The notes beneath the pieces were generated by a model. It saw only the letters and a program-made list of their open reading frames with translations, did no database searches and was not told the origin of the DNA. Both the position numbers and the translations under genes were made by a program. 64,000 nt of DNA, taken from assembly GCF_025628985.1 (NCBI RefSeq), contig NZ_JAOTEM010000001.1, positions 930,001 to 994,000 of the forward strand. The letters are read 5' to 3'. This document shows, in pieces, positions 43,052 to 51,494 of this stretch (the first letter of the stretch is position 1; the number at the start of each line of letters is the position of its first letter). The stretch comes from Chryseobacterium edaphi. Lineage in GTDB: Bacteria > Bacteroidota > Bacteroidia > Flavobacteriales > Weeksellaceae.

Positions 43052-43059
43052 CAAATTTA
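43052..43059 (-). promoter_or_regulatory. Predicted promoter of the NtrC-like gene
   Basis: On the minus strand TAAATTTG follows a TTG with a 22-base spacer and ends five bases before the ATG, predicting a leaderless transcript. Confidence 0.6.
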
Positions 43060-43099
43060 GTTAATTTTTGCTCAATTGCATCAAAAACTGTTCCTAAAT

Positions 43100-43762
43100 C
43101 TACGATTGGGAATAATCTCTTCGCCCGAAAATTGCCGAACCAACGCGCACAGAATTAGCTCCGCATTCAATAGCAATAGGGAAGTCGTCGCTCATTCCCA
43201 TCGAAAGGGTTTGTAAAGGTTTCGTTTTATTTAAATCATCGAAAAGATCTTTTAAAATTTTAAATTCTTTTCTAACCTGATTTTCATCTTCCGTAAAAGT
43301 TGCCATTCCCATTAATCCGGTTATTTCTACATTGGAAAATTCACCGTTAACGAATTTTTGAAACAGATTTCTTGCTTCTTCAATTTCAAATCCGAATTTT
43401 GTTTCTTCTTCGGCAATTTTTATCTGAAGTAAAACATTAATCTTTCGGTTATATTTTGCAGCTTCTTTGTTGATTTCATTGAGAAGTTTCTCTGAATCTA
43501 CACTTTGAATGGTGTCAATAAATTCTGCAATGTATTTTACTTTGTTGGTTTGAAGATGACCGATCAAATGCCATTCAATATCTTTCGGGAGTAAAGGATA
43601 TTTTTCAGTCAATTCCTGAACTTTATTTTCACCAAAAACTTTTTGTCCTAATTCATAAACTTCCTGAATTGCTGAAATTGGGTGTGTTTTTGAAACCGCC
43701 ACAAGCTGAACAGTTGCCGGAAGCTGATCTTTTATGTTGTTGTAATTTTCCTGAATACTCAT
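43100..43762 (-). CDS. yggS: Pyridoxal phosphate homeostasis protein (YggS family)
   Basis: The 220-residue cytoplasmic protein binds pyridoxal phosphate through a Lys (K25 in LVAVSKTHP) and keeps PLP levels and amino-acid pools balanced, without known enzymatic turnover. Family hallmarks are FGENKVQEL, WHLIGHLQTNKVKYI, FGFEIEEA, ITGLMGMATF, SMGMSDDFPIAIECGANSVRVGSAIFG. The last block binds the PLP phosphate. The length is typical. Confidence 0.93.
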   Translation of the reverse strand: MSIQENYNNIKDQLPATVQLVAVSKTHPISAIQEVYELGQKVFGENKVQELTEKYPLLPKDIEWHLIGHLQTNKVKYIAEFIDTIQSVDSEKLLNEINKEAAKYNRKINVLLQIKIAEEETKFGFEIEEARNLFQKFVNGEFSNVEITGLMGMATFTEDENQVRKEFKILKDLFDDLNKTKPLQTLSMGMSDDFPIAIECGANSVRVGSAIFGRRDYSQS

Positions 43763-43824
43763 AATTGCAAATTTCTGAAATTTAGAAAAGAAAAACTATT
43801 TAAATATGAATTTTGTTAAATTAA

Positions 43825-43923
43825 AATCCCACAGATTGCACAGATTTTCACAGAGGATTGAGTTTAATTTTATTTAATTGAAAAAATAACATCTGTGACC
43901 ATCTGTGAAATCTGTGGGAGATT
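43825..43923. repeat. CAGATT-family palindromic repeat, copy 3
   Basis: AATCCCACAGATTGCACAGA and its continuation TTTTCACAGA on the left face ATCTGTGACCATCTGTGAAA and TCTGTGGGAGATT on the right. It lies between the deacetylase and yggS genes. Confidence 0.8.
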
Positions 43924-43926
43924 AAA

Positions 43927-44793
43927 TTAATTCAAAACCTCATTAATTCTAGGATATTCTGAAATTTTTCTAAAAACAAAACGATTGCTTTTCTGAAGTT
44001 TTTCTATAAATAAGTCGAGCTCATTAATAGAATCTGCATCTGTGAGATATTGATCATGTGTAAGAAAAACCAAATGTCTTGAAGTTTTTTCTAAATCATT
44101 AAAGAATATGCTGTCTACTTTTTTGAGCATTTCCTGATGATTTCCTTTCAGTGCCATCTTATTGGTGGGTTTCCACTCCAGATCCCAACCGACAATTTTA
44201 TAACCCGCATTTTTCAGGCTGTTTGCAGCTTCATTTGAACTTTTAAGATCCGTACTTGTAACATTATTGAGCCTCCAAATATTTCTTCCCGGCGTTCTTG
44301 CAATCTTATTTTTTAATTTTAAACTGTCTTTTGCAGTATCAAAATCATGAATTACAGCCGCAGGATTTCTATAAAATTCTGTGTATTTATTATGGGCGTG
44401 AGTATGACTGTGATTGGCTAATTCAACTAATCTATCTTTTCTTAAAGATTCAAGATCGTCTTTTTGCCCTTTGCTTCCTGCTGCGTGTTGACCGACCAAA
44501 AATGCTGTTGCGCAAACGTTTCTTTTATGAAGTATTTTTAAGAGATTGTCTGTACCTCGATTGGGTCCATCATCAAAAGTAAGATAGATGACTCTTTTGT
44601 CTGAGATGATATTTTTATCATCAATATTCTGGACTTTGATTGCGACGGGATGTTTTTCTGAAATCATCTTTTGAGATTCTTTCTTGTCTTTTTTCTCATT
44701 GCAGCTGTGTAATAAGATTGTGGTTGCACTCATCAATGCAAACACCCCAAGAAAAGTCCTGTTCACAGACTTTTCCGCAAAGTTTTTTTTCAT
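43927..44793 (-). CDS. Polysaccharide deacetylase family lipoprotein (CE4)
   Basis: The 288-residue protein has an N-terminal hydrophobic helix and a lipobox-like LLHSC (Cys31), so it is probably membrane-anchored. The CE4 motifs are present: YLTFDDGPNRG (catalytic Asp and metal Asp, residues 72-78), NHSHTH (metal His 128 and 132) and ARTPGRNIWRL. WDLEWKP and HLVFLTHD follow. CE4 enzymes remove acetyl groups from peptidoglycan, chitin or other glycans. The periplasmic substrate here is not known. Confidence 0.85.
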   Translation of the reverse strand: MKKNFAEKSVNRTFLGVFALMSATTILLHSCNEKKDKKESQKMISEKHPVAIKVQNIDDKNIISDKRVIYLTFDDGPNRGTDNLLKILHKRNVCATAFLVGQHAAGSKGQKDDLESLRKDRLVELANHSHTHAHNKYTEFYRNPAAVIHDFDTAKDSLKLKNKIARTPGRNIWRLNNVTSTDLKSSNEAANSLKNAGYKIVGWDLEWKPTNKMALKGNHQEMLKKVDSIFFNDLEKTSRHLVFLTHDQYLTDADSINELDLFIEKLQKSNRFVFRKISEYPRINEVLN

Positions 44794-44911
44794 AAAAGTA
44801 AATGGAAATTAAATTGTTAAAAAATGTTAAATTTTCAAAAATAAAGTTAACAAATTTCAAGCCAATTTCAGTAACACTTTTAGGTTTTTAATAAAATTTT
44901 AATAAAATATT

Positions 44912-45640
44912 TTAACCTAAAATTTTCTTCAAATATATACTGTTTTTTATGGCTGCATTTCCCCAGGTATTATTAAAGAATACATATGTTTTCATATATG
45001 ACTTTTTAATTTTCTTAGCTAAATCATCTAGGAAATTTTCTGAATATTCTGATTTATAAAGAATAGGTTTTCCATGAAGACGATAGTACAGTATTTCTTC
45101 AGAATTGACAATTACCTCTTCTGAAAGCTTCCCTGGAAAGCTTACACCGGAGAAAACGATGTTATTGTCTTTTAAGGTTTTATAAATTTCATCATTCCAC
45201 CACGATTCATGACGGAATTCAATGACGTTTAAAAAGCGATCATCAATATTTTCTAAAATGATGCTTAAATTCTCATCTGTATTTTTAAAAGAGGGAGGAA
45301 ACTGATACAAAAATCCGGCAAGTTTTTCCTTTAAATGTGTTTCAATATGATTACAAAATTCTGTGATTTCATCTTTGCAATTTTCAAGTCTCTTTTCGTG
45401 TGAAATAGTCTTAGGAATTTTAATGAAAAATTTAAAATTTTCAGGCGTTTCGTCGAACCATTTTGTCAATGTTTTTGCGGTCGGTTTTCTGTAAAAAGTT
45501 GAATTAATTTCAACCGAATTGAACTGTTGAGAATAGAGAGTAAGATAGTCTTTGCTTTTTGCATCTTCCGGATAAAGAGAACCCTTCCAATCGTTGTTGT
45601 AAAATCCTGAACATCCGATGTAGATTTTTTCTTTTTCCAT
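44912..45640 (-). CDS. DUF72 domain-containing protein
   Basis: The 242-residue cytoplasmic protein matches the DUF72 (YecE-like) family: YIGCSGFYNNDWKGSLYP at the start, FNSVEINSTFYRKP, FKFFIKIPKTISHEKRL, AGFLYQFPPSFK, NVIEFRHESWW and the near-terminal YVFFNNTWGNAA. The fold is a TIM barrel. The biochemical function is not established. It lies upstream of the deacetylase gene on the same strand across a 118-base gap. Confidence 0.9.
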   Translation of the reverse strand: MEKEKIYIGCSGFYNNDWKGSLYPEDAKSKDYLTLYSQQFNSVEINSTFYRKPTAKTLTKWFDETPENFKFFIKIPKTISHEKRLENCKDEITEFCNHIETHLKEKLAGFLYQFPPSFKNTDENLSIILENIDDRFLNVIEFRHESWWNDEIYKTLKDNNIVFSGVSFPGKLSEEVIVNSEEILYYRLHGKPILYKSEYSENFLDDLAKKIKKSYMKTYVFFNNTWGNAAIKNSIYLKKILG

Positions 45641-45688
45641 TTTTGAATCTTTAAAGTGTCGGTGAGATAAAACTTACATGCTATTAAA

Positions 45689-45782
45689 TTCTCTCGCAGA
45701 TTTTGCAGATTACGCAGATTTTAAGTTTAATTTGAATTTTTACACGCAATCATCTGCTCAATCAGCTCAATCTGCGAGAGAT
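45689..45782. repeat. CAGATT-family palindromic repeat, copy 4
   Basis: The left arm steps CTCTCGCAGATT, TTGCAGATT, ACGCAGATT in units of about 9 bp. The right arm returns AATCATCTGCTC, AATCAGCTC, AATCTGCGAGAG. It fills the gap between the copper ATPase and DUF72 genes. Confidence 0.8.
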
Positions 45783-45791
45783 TAAAACTAT

Positions 45792-48533
45792 TTATTTAAT
45801 ATTTAAATCCACAGAATTTAGCCTTAATGAATTTAAAATCACAGATAAAGAACTGAAACTCATCGCCGCCGCTGCAATCATTGGCGATAACAAAATTCCA
45901 AAAAACGGATACAACAATCCTGCCGCAATCGGTATTCCCAAAACATTATAAATGAAAGCGAAGAAAAGATTTTCTTTGATATTTTTAAGAAGTTTTTCGC
46001 TAAGAATTTTCGCTTTTGCTACACCAATTAAATCTCCTTTTAACAGAGTGATTTCTGAACTTTCAATAGCAACATCGGTTCCTGTTCCCATTGCAATTCC
46101 AATATTGGCTTGTGCTAAAGCAGGGGAGTCATTGATTCCGTCTCCTGTCATCGCTACGATTTTTCCTTGCTGTTGCAGCTTTTTCACCTCATTTAATTTA
46201 TCTTCAGGAAGACAATTGGCTTTAAAATGTTTAATTCCAAGTGCTTCTGCAACTGCTTTTGCGGTATGCTCGTTATCACCTGTCATCATGATGACATCAA
46301 TTCCATCATTTTGAAGTAGTTCGACTGCTTTTTTCGAGCTTTCCTTTATTTTATCGGTAAAACTTATAAATCCTAAAACTTCATTTTCTTGAGCAACGTA
46401 CGAAATTGTATGAGCTTTTGATTGAATTTCCACAGCTTTTTGTTTTAAATTTTCAGGAATTTGAATTTGATTTAAAGTCAATAAATTTTCGTTTCCTAAA
46501 TAAACTTTTTTTCCGTCAATGATTCCTTTTACACCTTTCCCGGAAATATTCTCAAATTCACTTACTTTTTCAGCACAAATATTTTCTTCTTTTGCTTTTT
46601 TAATGACCGCATTTGACAGCGGATGTTCTGAATTTTGGTTTAATGAATAAGCCAGTTTTAAAACTAAATTAGGATTATCATTTACAGATTCAATATGTTC
46701 AATAGAAGGTTTTCCTTCAGTTAAAGTTCCTGTTTTATCGGTAATTAGAACGTTTACTTTATTCATCTGTTCAAGAGCTTCAGCGTTTTTAATTAAAATA
46801 CCATTCTTCGCTCCCTTACCAATTCCAACCATCAGAGACATTGGAGTTGCCAAACCTAAAGCACATGGACAAGCTACAATAAGAACCGCAACTGCATTGA
46901 CGAAAGCAAACAGACTTTTTTTACCTTCTGGGCCAAAAATCTGCCAAGATATAAAAGTAAGAACAGCGACCAAAATTACAGTCGGAACAAAAACTTTTGC
47001 CACTTTATCGGTCAGTTTTTGAATCGGAGCACGACTTCGGCTTGCGTCATTCACCATTTTAATAATCTTCGACAGCAACGTTTCATCACCAACTTTTTCA
47101 GCTTTCATAATGAAAACCTGATTTCCGTTGATTGTTCCGGAAGTTACCTGATCGTTGATTTCTTTCTCAACTGGAATCGGTTCACCGGTGATCATACTTT
47201 CGTCGACCACAGAATTGCCTTCCGTTATTTTTCCGTCGACCGGAATTTTTTCACCTGGTTTTACTTTTAATAAATCGCCAATTTTTATTTCTGATAACGG
47301 AACTCTTTTTTCTTCTCCATTTACAATTAAATTGGCTTCATCCGGAGAAAGATTCATAAGTTCTTTAATGGCATTTCCTGTTTTTTTGTGAGCTAAAGCT
47401 TCCATTAATTGTCCTAAAATAACCAAAGTAATAATCACGCAAACCGCCTCAAAATATAAAGGACTTTCATGACCGTGACCTCTGATTTCGTGCGGAACAA
47501 TATTTGGGAAAATTAAAGCAACAATACTGAAAATAAATGCTGCCGAAACGCCTAATGCAATCAAACTAAACATATTTAAGTTCCAGGTTTTAAAAGAAAC
47601 GAAGCCTCTTTTTATCAAAAACCATCCGGAATAAAATAAGACTTGAATCGTCAAAGCAAGTTCAGTGAATCCCTGCATTTGATGAGAAAAAGGAAAGTTG
47701 ATGAACATTCCGCCCATTGAAAGAATAAAAACGGGGATTGTGAAAATTAAAGAAGTAATGAATTTTCTTTTTAAAATATTATAAGTTTCGTCTTCTTCGT
47801 TGTCGCCATTTTTATCGGGATATTTAACCAAATCCATTCCGCAAACCGGACAACCAACATTAGAATCATATGTTTTATCACCTTCGCAGAACATCGGACA
47901 ATAATATTTTCCCGCCATGTCATCAGTAACTTTCGGTGCTTCCTGATGTTGATGATTATGAGAATTTGTTTGATGATTTGAAACTGAATTTTTAACCAAA
48001 TCTTCTGTAATTTCCTCTAAATGCATATGACAAATCGGACAATCCCCTTTCTCATCATAAATTTTATCACCTTCACAAAACATCGGACAATAATAATCTC
48101 CAACGTGATCTTTAAAATTTTTGGGTAAATTAGTTGTTGAAAACGTTGGTTTGAAATTTGGATCCTTCGCTAATTTTTCCTCGATAGGAACTAAAAACAT
48201 ATTGCAAACCGGACATCTTTCACCTTGTCTGAAATATACCTTCTCGCCTTCACATTCCATCGGACAATAATAAACTGAAGAAGGAGAAACTCTGTCCTGT
48301 GGTTTTATAAAGGCATTATCCAGACTTTTTGGATCTTCAAGTTTGTAATTTCCAATTTCTTTTAAAGCTTTATTTAATTCATTTAAATTAATTTCTTTGT
48401 GAGAAGTAATGGTTGCTGTATTTTCTTCAAGATTGATTTTAGCGTTGATATTTTCGAGACTGTTGAGTTTTTCTGAAATTTTTTTCTGACAACCTGAACA
48501 GGTCATCCCAAGTATTTTATATTGCTTTTGCAT
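45792..48533 (-). CDS. copA: Copper-translocating P1B-type ATPase with four N-terminal metal-binding segments
   Basis: The 913-residue inner membrane pump exports Cu(I) or a similar soft metal using ATP. Residues 1-65 form an HMA domain with CSGC (12-15). Three heavy-metal-binding segments of the YYCPMxCEGxK...CPxCxM type follow at 88-114, 147-173 and 210-236. A His-rich linker (about 187-198) lies between the second and third. The pump core has the CPC motif in [13 protein letters not shown], the phosphorylation site [19 protein letters not shown] and the TGEPIPV actuator loop. The stop is 47 bases from the next repeat. Regulation by the HMA/AraC gene upstream is likely. Confidence 0.92.
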   Translation of the reverse strand: MQKQYKILGMTCSGCQKKISEKLNSLENINAKINLEENTATITSHKEINLNELNKALKEIGNYKLEDPKSLDNAFIKPQDRVSPSSVYYCPMECEGEKVYFRQGERCPVCNMFLVPIEEKLAKDPNFKPTFSTTNLPKNFKDHVGDYYCPMFCEGDKIYDEKGDCPICHMHLEEITEDLVKNSVSNHQTNSHNHQHQEAPKVTDDMAGKYYCPMFCEGDKTYDSNVGCPVCGMDLVKYPDKNGDNEEDETYNILKRKFITSLIFTIPVFILSMGGMFINFPFSHQMQGFTELALTIQVLFYSGWFLIKRGFVSFKTWNLNMFSLIALGVSAAFIFSIVALIFPNIVPHEIRGHGHESPLYFEAVCVIITLVILGQLMEALAHKKTGNAIKELMNLSPDEANLIVNGEEKRVPLSEIKIGDLLKVKPGEKIPVDGKITEGNSVVDESMITGEPIPVEKEINDQVTSGTINGNQVFIMKAEKVGDETLLSKIIKMVNDASRSRAPIQKLTDKVAKVFVPTVILVAVLTFISWQIFGPEGKKSLFAFVNAVAVLIVACPCALGLATPMSLMVGIGKGAKNGILIKNAEALEQMNKVNVLITDKTGTLTEGKPSIEHIESVNDNPNLVLKLAYSLNQNSEHPLSNAVIKKAKEENICAEKVSEFENISGKGVKGIIDGKKVYLGNENLLTLNQIQIPENLKQKAVEIQSKAHTISYVAQENEVLGFISFTDKIKESSKKAVELLQNDGIDVIMMTGDNEHTAKAVAEALGIKHFKANCLPEDKLNEVKKLQQQGKIVAMTGDGINDSPALAQANIGIAMGTGTDVAIESSEITLLKGDLIGVAKAKILSEKLLKNIKENLFFAFIYNVLGIPIAAGLLYPFFGILLSPMIAAAAMSFSSLSVILNSLRLNSVDLNIK

Positions 48534-48637
48534 GATCCTAAATTTATTTTACAAATTTCCAAAATGAAAATGGAAGACTGTTATAAATTTAAGGATAATG
48601 TTTATAGAATTTGGATGGTTTTTAAGTGGGAGTAGAG

Positions 48638-48770
48638 AGAGTTTTAGAGTTTGAGGGTTGGAGGGTTGGAGCAATGCTTTAAGAAAAGTTATGGGTTTGC
48701 TTATAAAAAGAATTAATTTCAACTCTAAAACTCTAAAACTCTAAAACTCTAAAACTCTAAAACTCTAAAA
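48638..48770. repeat. Tandem 8-bp repeat array (ACTCTAAA) with an inverted copy
   Basis: About six head-to-tail copies of ACTCTAAA run from 48722 to 48770. A reversed pair, AGAGTTTTAGAGTTT, lies at 48638-48652, so the region can fold back. The last copy enters the coding end of the AraC-type gene and supplies its TAG stop. Confidence 0.8.
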
Positions 48771-49334
48771 CCCTCCGGCATAATCCAACGGTTTTCTATC
48801 TGTGACTTTTAGTTTTTTGAATTCGGTAGGAGTGTATCCTGTACTGCTTTTAAATTGAGATGAAAGATGTTGAACGCTTTTATAGCCTAGATGAATCGAA
48901 ATTTCAGTAAGAGTAAAATCGTTGTTGAACAAAAGTTCTTTTACTTTTTCAATTCTTTGAAGAATGTAATATTTCTCCAAAGTAATATTTCCATATTGCG
49001 AAAAAACTTTAGATAATAAACTGTAATCTTTGTGTAATACGTCACTTAGAAAATTTGATAAAACAAAATCTTCATCAGTTTCCAATCGTCCGATTTTTAG
49101 GATGATAAGATTTTTTATGCTTTCGATAAGTTGTTGAGAAGGTTCTTTGATAATTTCAAAACCGATCTCATTGAGCTTATTTTCAATATCAGAAAAACTG
49201 TTTTGTGGCAGTTCAGAATCAGTTTCTACCTGACCCAAATTTATAGACATGATATTAATTTCGGCCTTCTCAAAAATATTTTGAACCGCAGAAATACATC
49301 GGTCGCAAACCATATTTTTTATGAGAATTTTCAT
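48765..49334 (-). CDS. AraC-type regulator with HMA-like N-terminal domain
   Basis: The 189-residue protein begins with a short HMA-like domain, MKILIKNMVCDRCISAVQ, carrying a CxxC pair (C10, C13) that could bind copper. Its C-terminal half (about 95-180) is an AraC/XylS DNA-binding domain with two helix-turn-helix parts (FTLTEISIHLGYKSVQHLSSQFKSSTG, split, and TPTEFKKL). The last residues YAGGF and the TAG stop lie in a tandem repeat. It lies upstream of the copper ATPase and overlaps the thioesterase gene by ATGA. A metal-responsive activator of copA is the natural hypothesis. Confidence 0.85.
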   Translation of the reverse strand: MKILIKNMVCDRCISAVQNIFEKAEINIMSINLGQVETDSELPQNSFSDIENKLNEIGFEIIKEPSQQLIESIKNLIILKIGRLETDEDFVLSNFLSDVLHKDYSLLSKVFSQYGNITLEKYYILQRIEKVKELLFNNDFTLTEISIHLGYKSVQHLSSQFKSSTGYTPTEFKKLKVTDRKPLDYAGGF

Positions 49335-49726
49335 AATGAATTGTTGAGCCGGTCTTTTACAAATTCCACTTTTGTTTTTCCGTGGGGTGAAGGATTTCCA
49401 TCTTCATCAAGGTTGACCATTACGATCCTCTCTACCGTTATTATGGTTTGGTGTGTCATTTTATTTCTAACTGCACATTTTAAAGTAAGTGAAGTTGAAC
49501 CGAAAGCTGAAACTTCAATACCAATTTCGATAATATCACCCTGTTTTGCTGAACTTACAAAATTGATTTCTGATATATATTTGGTTACTACTTTTTTATT
49601 CTCAAGTTGAATCACGGCATATAAAGCAGCTTCTTCATCGATCCATTGCAAAAGTTTTCCTCCGAAAAGTGACTGGTTAGGATTTAAATCTTCAGGTTTT
49701 ACCCATTTTCTGGTGTGATAATTCAT
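49331..49726 (-). CDS. Acyl-CoA thioesterase, hotdog fold (YciA-like)
   Basis: The 131-residue cytoplasmic protein is a single hotdog-fold thioesterase. The family segment NPNQSLFGGKLLQWIDEEAALYA carries the active-site Asp/Glu region, followed by VVTKYISEINFVSSAKQGDIIEI. It hydrolyses acyl-CoA esters; chain length is not evident. Its stop overlaps the start of the HMA/AraC gene by four bases, so both are translated from one mRNA. The reason for joining a thioesterase to a metal regulator is unclear. Confidence 0.85.
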   Translation of the reverse strand: MNYHTRKWVKPEDLNPNQSLFGGKLLQWIDEEAALYAVIQLENKKVVTKYISEINFVSSAKQGDIIEIGIEVSAFGSTSLTLKCAVRNKMTHQTIITVERIVMVNLDEDGNPSPHGKTKVEFVKDRLNNSL

Positions 49727-49817
49727 GTAATTGATATTTGCAGCACAAATTTAATGTTTAAAACTGATTTTTCTGAGTGTTTACCTAGGTTTAATTGAAA
49801 TAAAAATATTCATAAAC

Positions 49818-50234
49818 TCAATTATTTCTTTTGGAACGCATCGCTTTTACTTTTTTGATTGAATCATTCATTAAAAAATATTGATATTCTTTATTCTCAA
49901 TGGGAATCAGAGCAACTTTTCCTTCTTCATTATGATGGAATCCGAATCCGTATCTTTTTGCTAAAGCTGAACACCGAAGACAAGGTTGACCTTTTGAAAA
50001 GAATTTATCTCGTTCACTATCCTTTTCGCTTTCTGAGATCTCATTTTTAATCTTGTAACATTGAAAAATGAGATCATCTGATGTATATTGATAAGGGCTT
50101 TTTATTAAAAATTCATATTGCAGATTTGCAATTGTTTTTTCTTTCTTTTCAGATGGAATCTGACTTATTGATACTGGGCAGTCTTCTGCGACTTCTATAA
50201 AAGTATTGATATAATTCGTTGTGTGGTATTTCAT
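49818..50234 (-). CDS. Conserved hypothetical protein, DUF6157-like
   Basis: The 138-residue protein opens with MKYHTTNYINTFIEVAEDCP, which I associate with the DUF6157 family, and continues NLQYEFLIKSPYQYTSDDLIF. A Cys pair in GQPCLRCSALAKRYGFG may bind metal. The end is basic (KVKAMRSKR). It has no signal peptide and no assigned function. It stands alone between the thioesterase gene and the divergent RRM gene. The family assignment is from memory of the pattern. Confidence 0.6.
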   Translation of the reverse strand: MKYHTTNYINTFIEVAEDCPVSISQIPSEKKEKTIANLQYEFLIKSPYQYTSDDLIFQCYKIKNEISESEKDSERDKFFSKGQPCLRCSALAKRYGFGFHHNEEGKVALIPIENKEYQYFLMNDSIKKVKAMRSKRNN

Positions 50235-50373
50235 CTTTATTTTGATAGTTTTTTTAGCTTATTTTAGACATGTATTGATGGTAAATATTTCATGTAAATG
50301 TTTGATTTAAAGCTAAATTACGACATTCTTATATTAAATTTTCTTTAATAGATGAAATAGTTTGAAAAAAGTT

Positions 50374-50401
50374 TTGATTTATTTAATTTAATTGTATCTT
50401 G
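50374..50401 (+). promoter_or_regulatory. Predicted promoter of the RRM gene
   Basis: TTG at 50374 and TATCTTG at 50395 are separated by 18 bases. The -7 differs from the consensus in its last positions. It would leave a long 5' leader of about 90 bases, as in cold-shock-type RNA-binding genes. The remaining gap 50235-50494 is AT-rich. Confidence 0.45.
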
Positions 50402-50494
50402 CAAGCGTTTATATCAGGAATCAATATTATGTTCATTATTATGTTGCTTTTCTTTTATACCAGAATTTATATTAATTTTTAATTTTTTTTTAAA

Positions 50495-50878
50495 ATGAAC
50501 ATTTTTGTTTCAAACATCAATTACGCAACTAAAGAATATGAGTTGCACGATTTATTCGCAGAATTTGGCGATGTATCATCTGCTAAAATTGTTACAGACA
50601 GAGAAACTGGTCGTTCTAGAGGTTTCGGTTTCGTAGAAATGGGTGACGAAGAAGGAGCTCAAGCTATCGAAGCTCTTAATCAAAAAGAACTTAACGGTAA
50701 GATTCTTAACGTGTCTGAGGCTAAGCCAAGAGAAGAAAAACCAAGAAGAAGTTTTGATAATAACAGAAGCGGTGGTGGAAGTTATGGTAACAACCGTTCA
50801 GGAGGTAATTCTGGAGGTGGTGGTTACGGAGGTAACAACAACCGTGGAGGTAACGGAGGCGGCGGAAGTCGTTGGTAA
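50495..50878 (+). CDS. RRM-domain RNA-binding protein with Gly-rich tail
   Basis: The 127-residue protein has one RNA recognition motif: RNP2 IFVSNI at residues 3-8 and RNP1 RGFGFVEM at 42-49. A tail of Gly, Asn, Arg and Ser (about 85-127, repeated GGNSGGGGYGGNN-like pieces) follows. Such proteins in Bacteroidota and cyanobacteria bind RNA and can act as post-transcriptional regulators or cold-response proteins. The long predicted leader and a strong hairpin after the stop suggest regulated single-gene transcription. Confidence 0.92.
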   Translation: MNIFVSNINYATKEYELHDLFAEFGDVSSAKIVTDRETGRSRGFGFVEMGDEEGAQAIEALNQKELNGKILNVSEAKPREEKPRRSFDNNRSGGGSYGNNRSGGNSGGGGYGGNNNRGGNGGGGSRW

Positions 50879-50886
50879 AAAATTAG

Positions 50887-50911
50887 AGCGGCTTTTAAGC
50901 CGCTTTTTTTA
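50887..50911 (+). terminator. Terminator of the RRM gene
   Basis: AGCGGCTT and AAGCCGCT form a tight hairpin followed by a T run. Confidence 0.85.
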
Positions 50912-50987
50912 TGTCTTTATTTATTTGAAATATCTAGAGTTTTTATTTTACCAACAACTAAAAACTGATAACCATCAACTAATTTAA

Positions 50988-51455
50988 TCAATCTTTTTTC
51001 TTCTTCTTTTTCTTATCCTTTCCTTTTTTATCTTTTTTAGGATTTAGAATTTCTTCTGCATATTCTAATGTAGGAGTTTTTACTTTTACAGGTTTCATTT
51101 CAATTTTAAGATCAAAATATTCTTTTAGGTCATTCTGAGAAACCAGATTTTCTTTAAACAAAAATTCTAAAATTTCTTTTCCTGAATTATTGAAAAAATT
51201 GTCAGTTAGCTCTCGTAAAATAAACTTTTTGTACTCATCATAAGGAACGACAACACTGTATTTGAAAATTCTTCCTTCTTTCTGTGTAGATAAATAACCT
51301 TTTTCAACTAAGATTTTCAGGTAAGTGGAAACCGTATTCTGATGCGGCTTTGGTTCTGGATGTTTCTCCATGACATCCTTTAGATAGAATGAATTTAAGT
51401 CCCAGAAAAGCTTCATTAAGTTTTCTTCCGCTGATGTAAGATGATTTATTTTCAT
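50988..51455 (-). CDS. BlaI/MecI/CopY family transcriptional repressor
   Basis: The 155-residue protein has the winged-helix domain of BlaI-type repressors (LTSAEENLMKLFWDLNSFYLKDV, then NTVSTYLKILVEKGYLSTQKEGRIFKYSVVV). A dimerisation part and a run of lysines at the C-terminus follow. The usual partner, a BlaR1-type sensor protease, is not adjacent, and no beta-lactamase is in the window. The signal and target are therefore unknown. Other BlaI-like proteins respond to copper (CopY), but the CopY cysteine motif is absent. Confidence 0.85.
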   Translation of the reverse strand: MKINHLTSAEENLMKLFWDLNSFYLKDVMEKHPEPKPHQNTVSTYLKILVEKGYLSTQKEGRIFKYSVVVPYDEYKKFILRELTDNFFNNSGKEILEFLFKENLVSQNDLKEYFDLKIEMKPVKVKTPTLEYAEEILNPKKDKKGKDKKKKKKKD

Positions 51456-51494
51456 ATTTTATTTTTAAAAATAAGTTATCGGTTTCACAAACGC

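Noticed and set aside
29247..45782. CRISPR interpretation of the CAGATT repeats
   Set aside because: The steps are only about 9-10 bases with no unique spacers, arms are inverted, and no cas gene is present.
48638..48770. Plasmid-type iteron origin in the tandem array
   Set aside because: There is no replication initiator gene nearby, and the words are too short and AT-rich to claim an origin.
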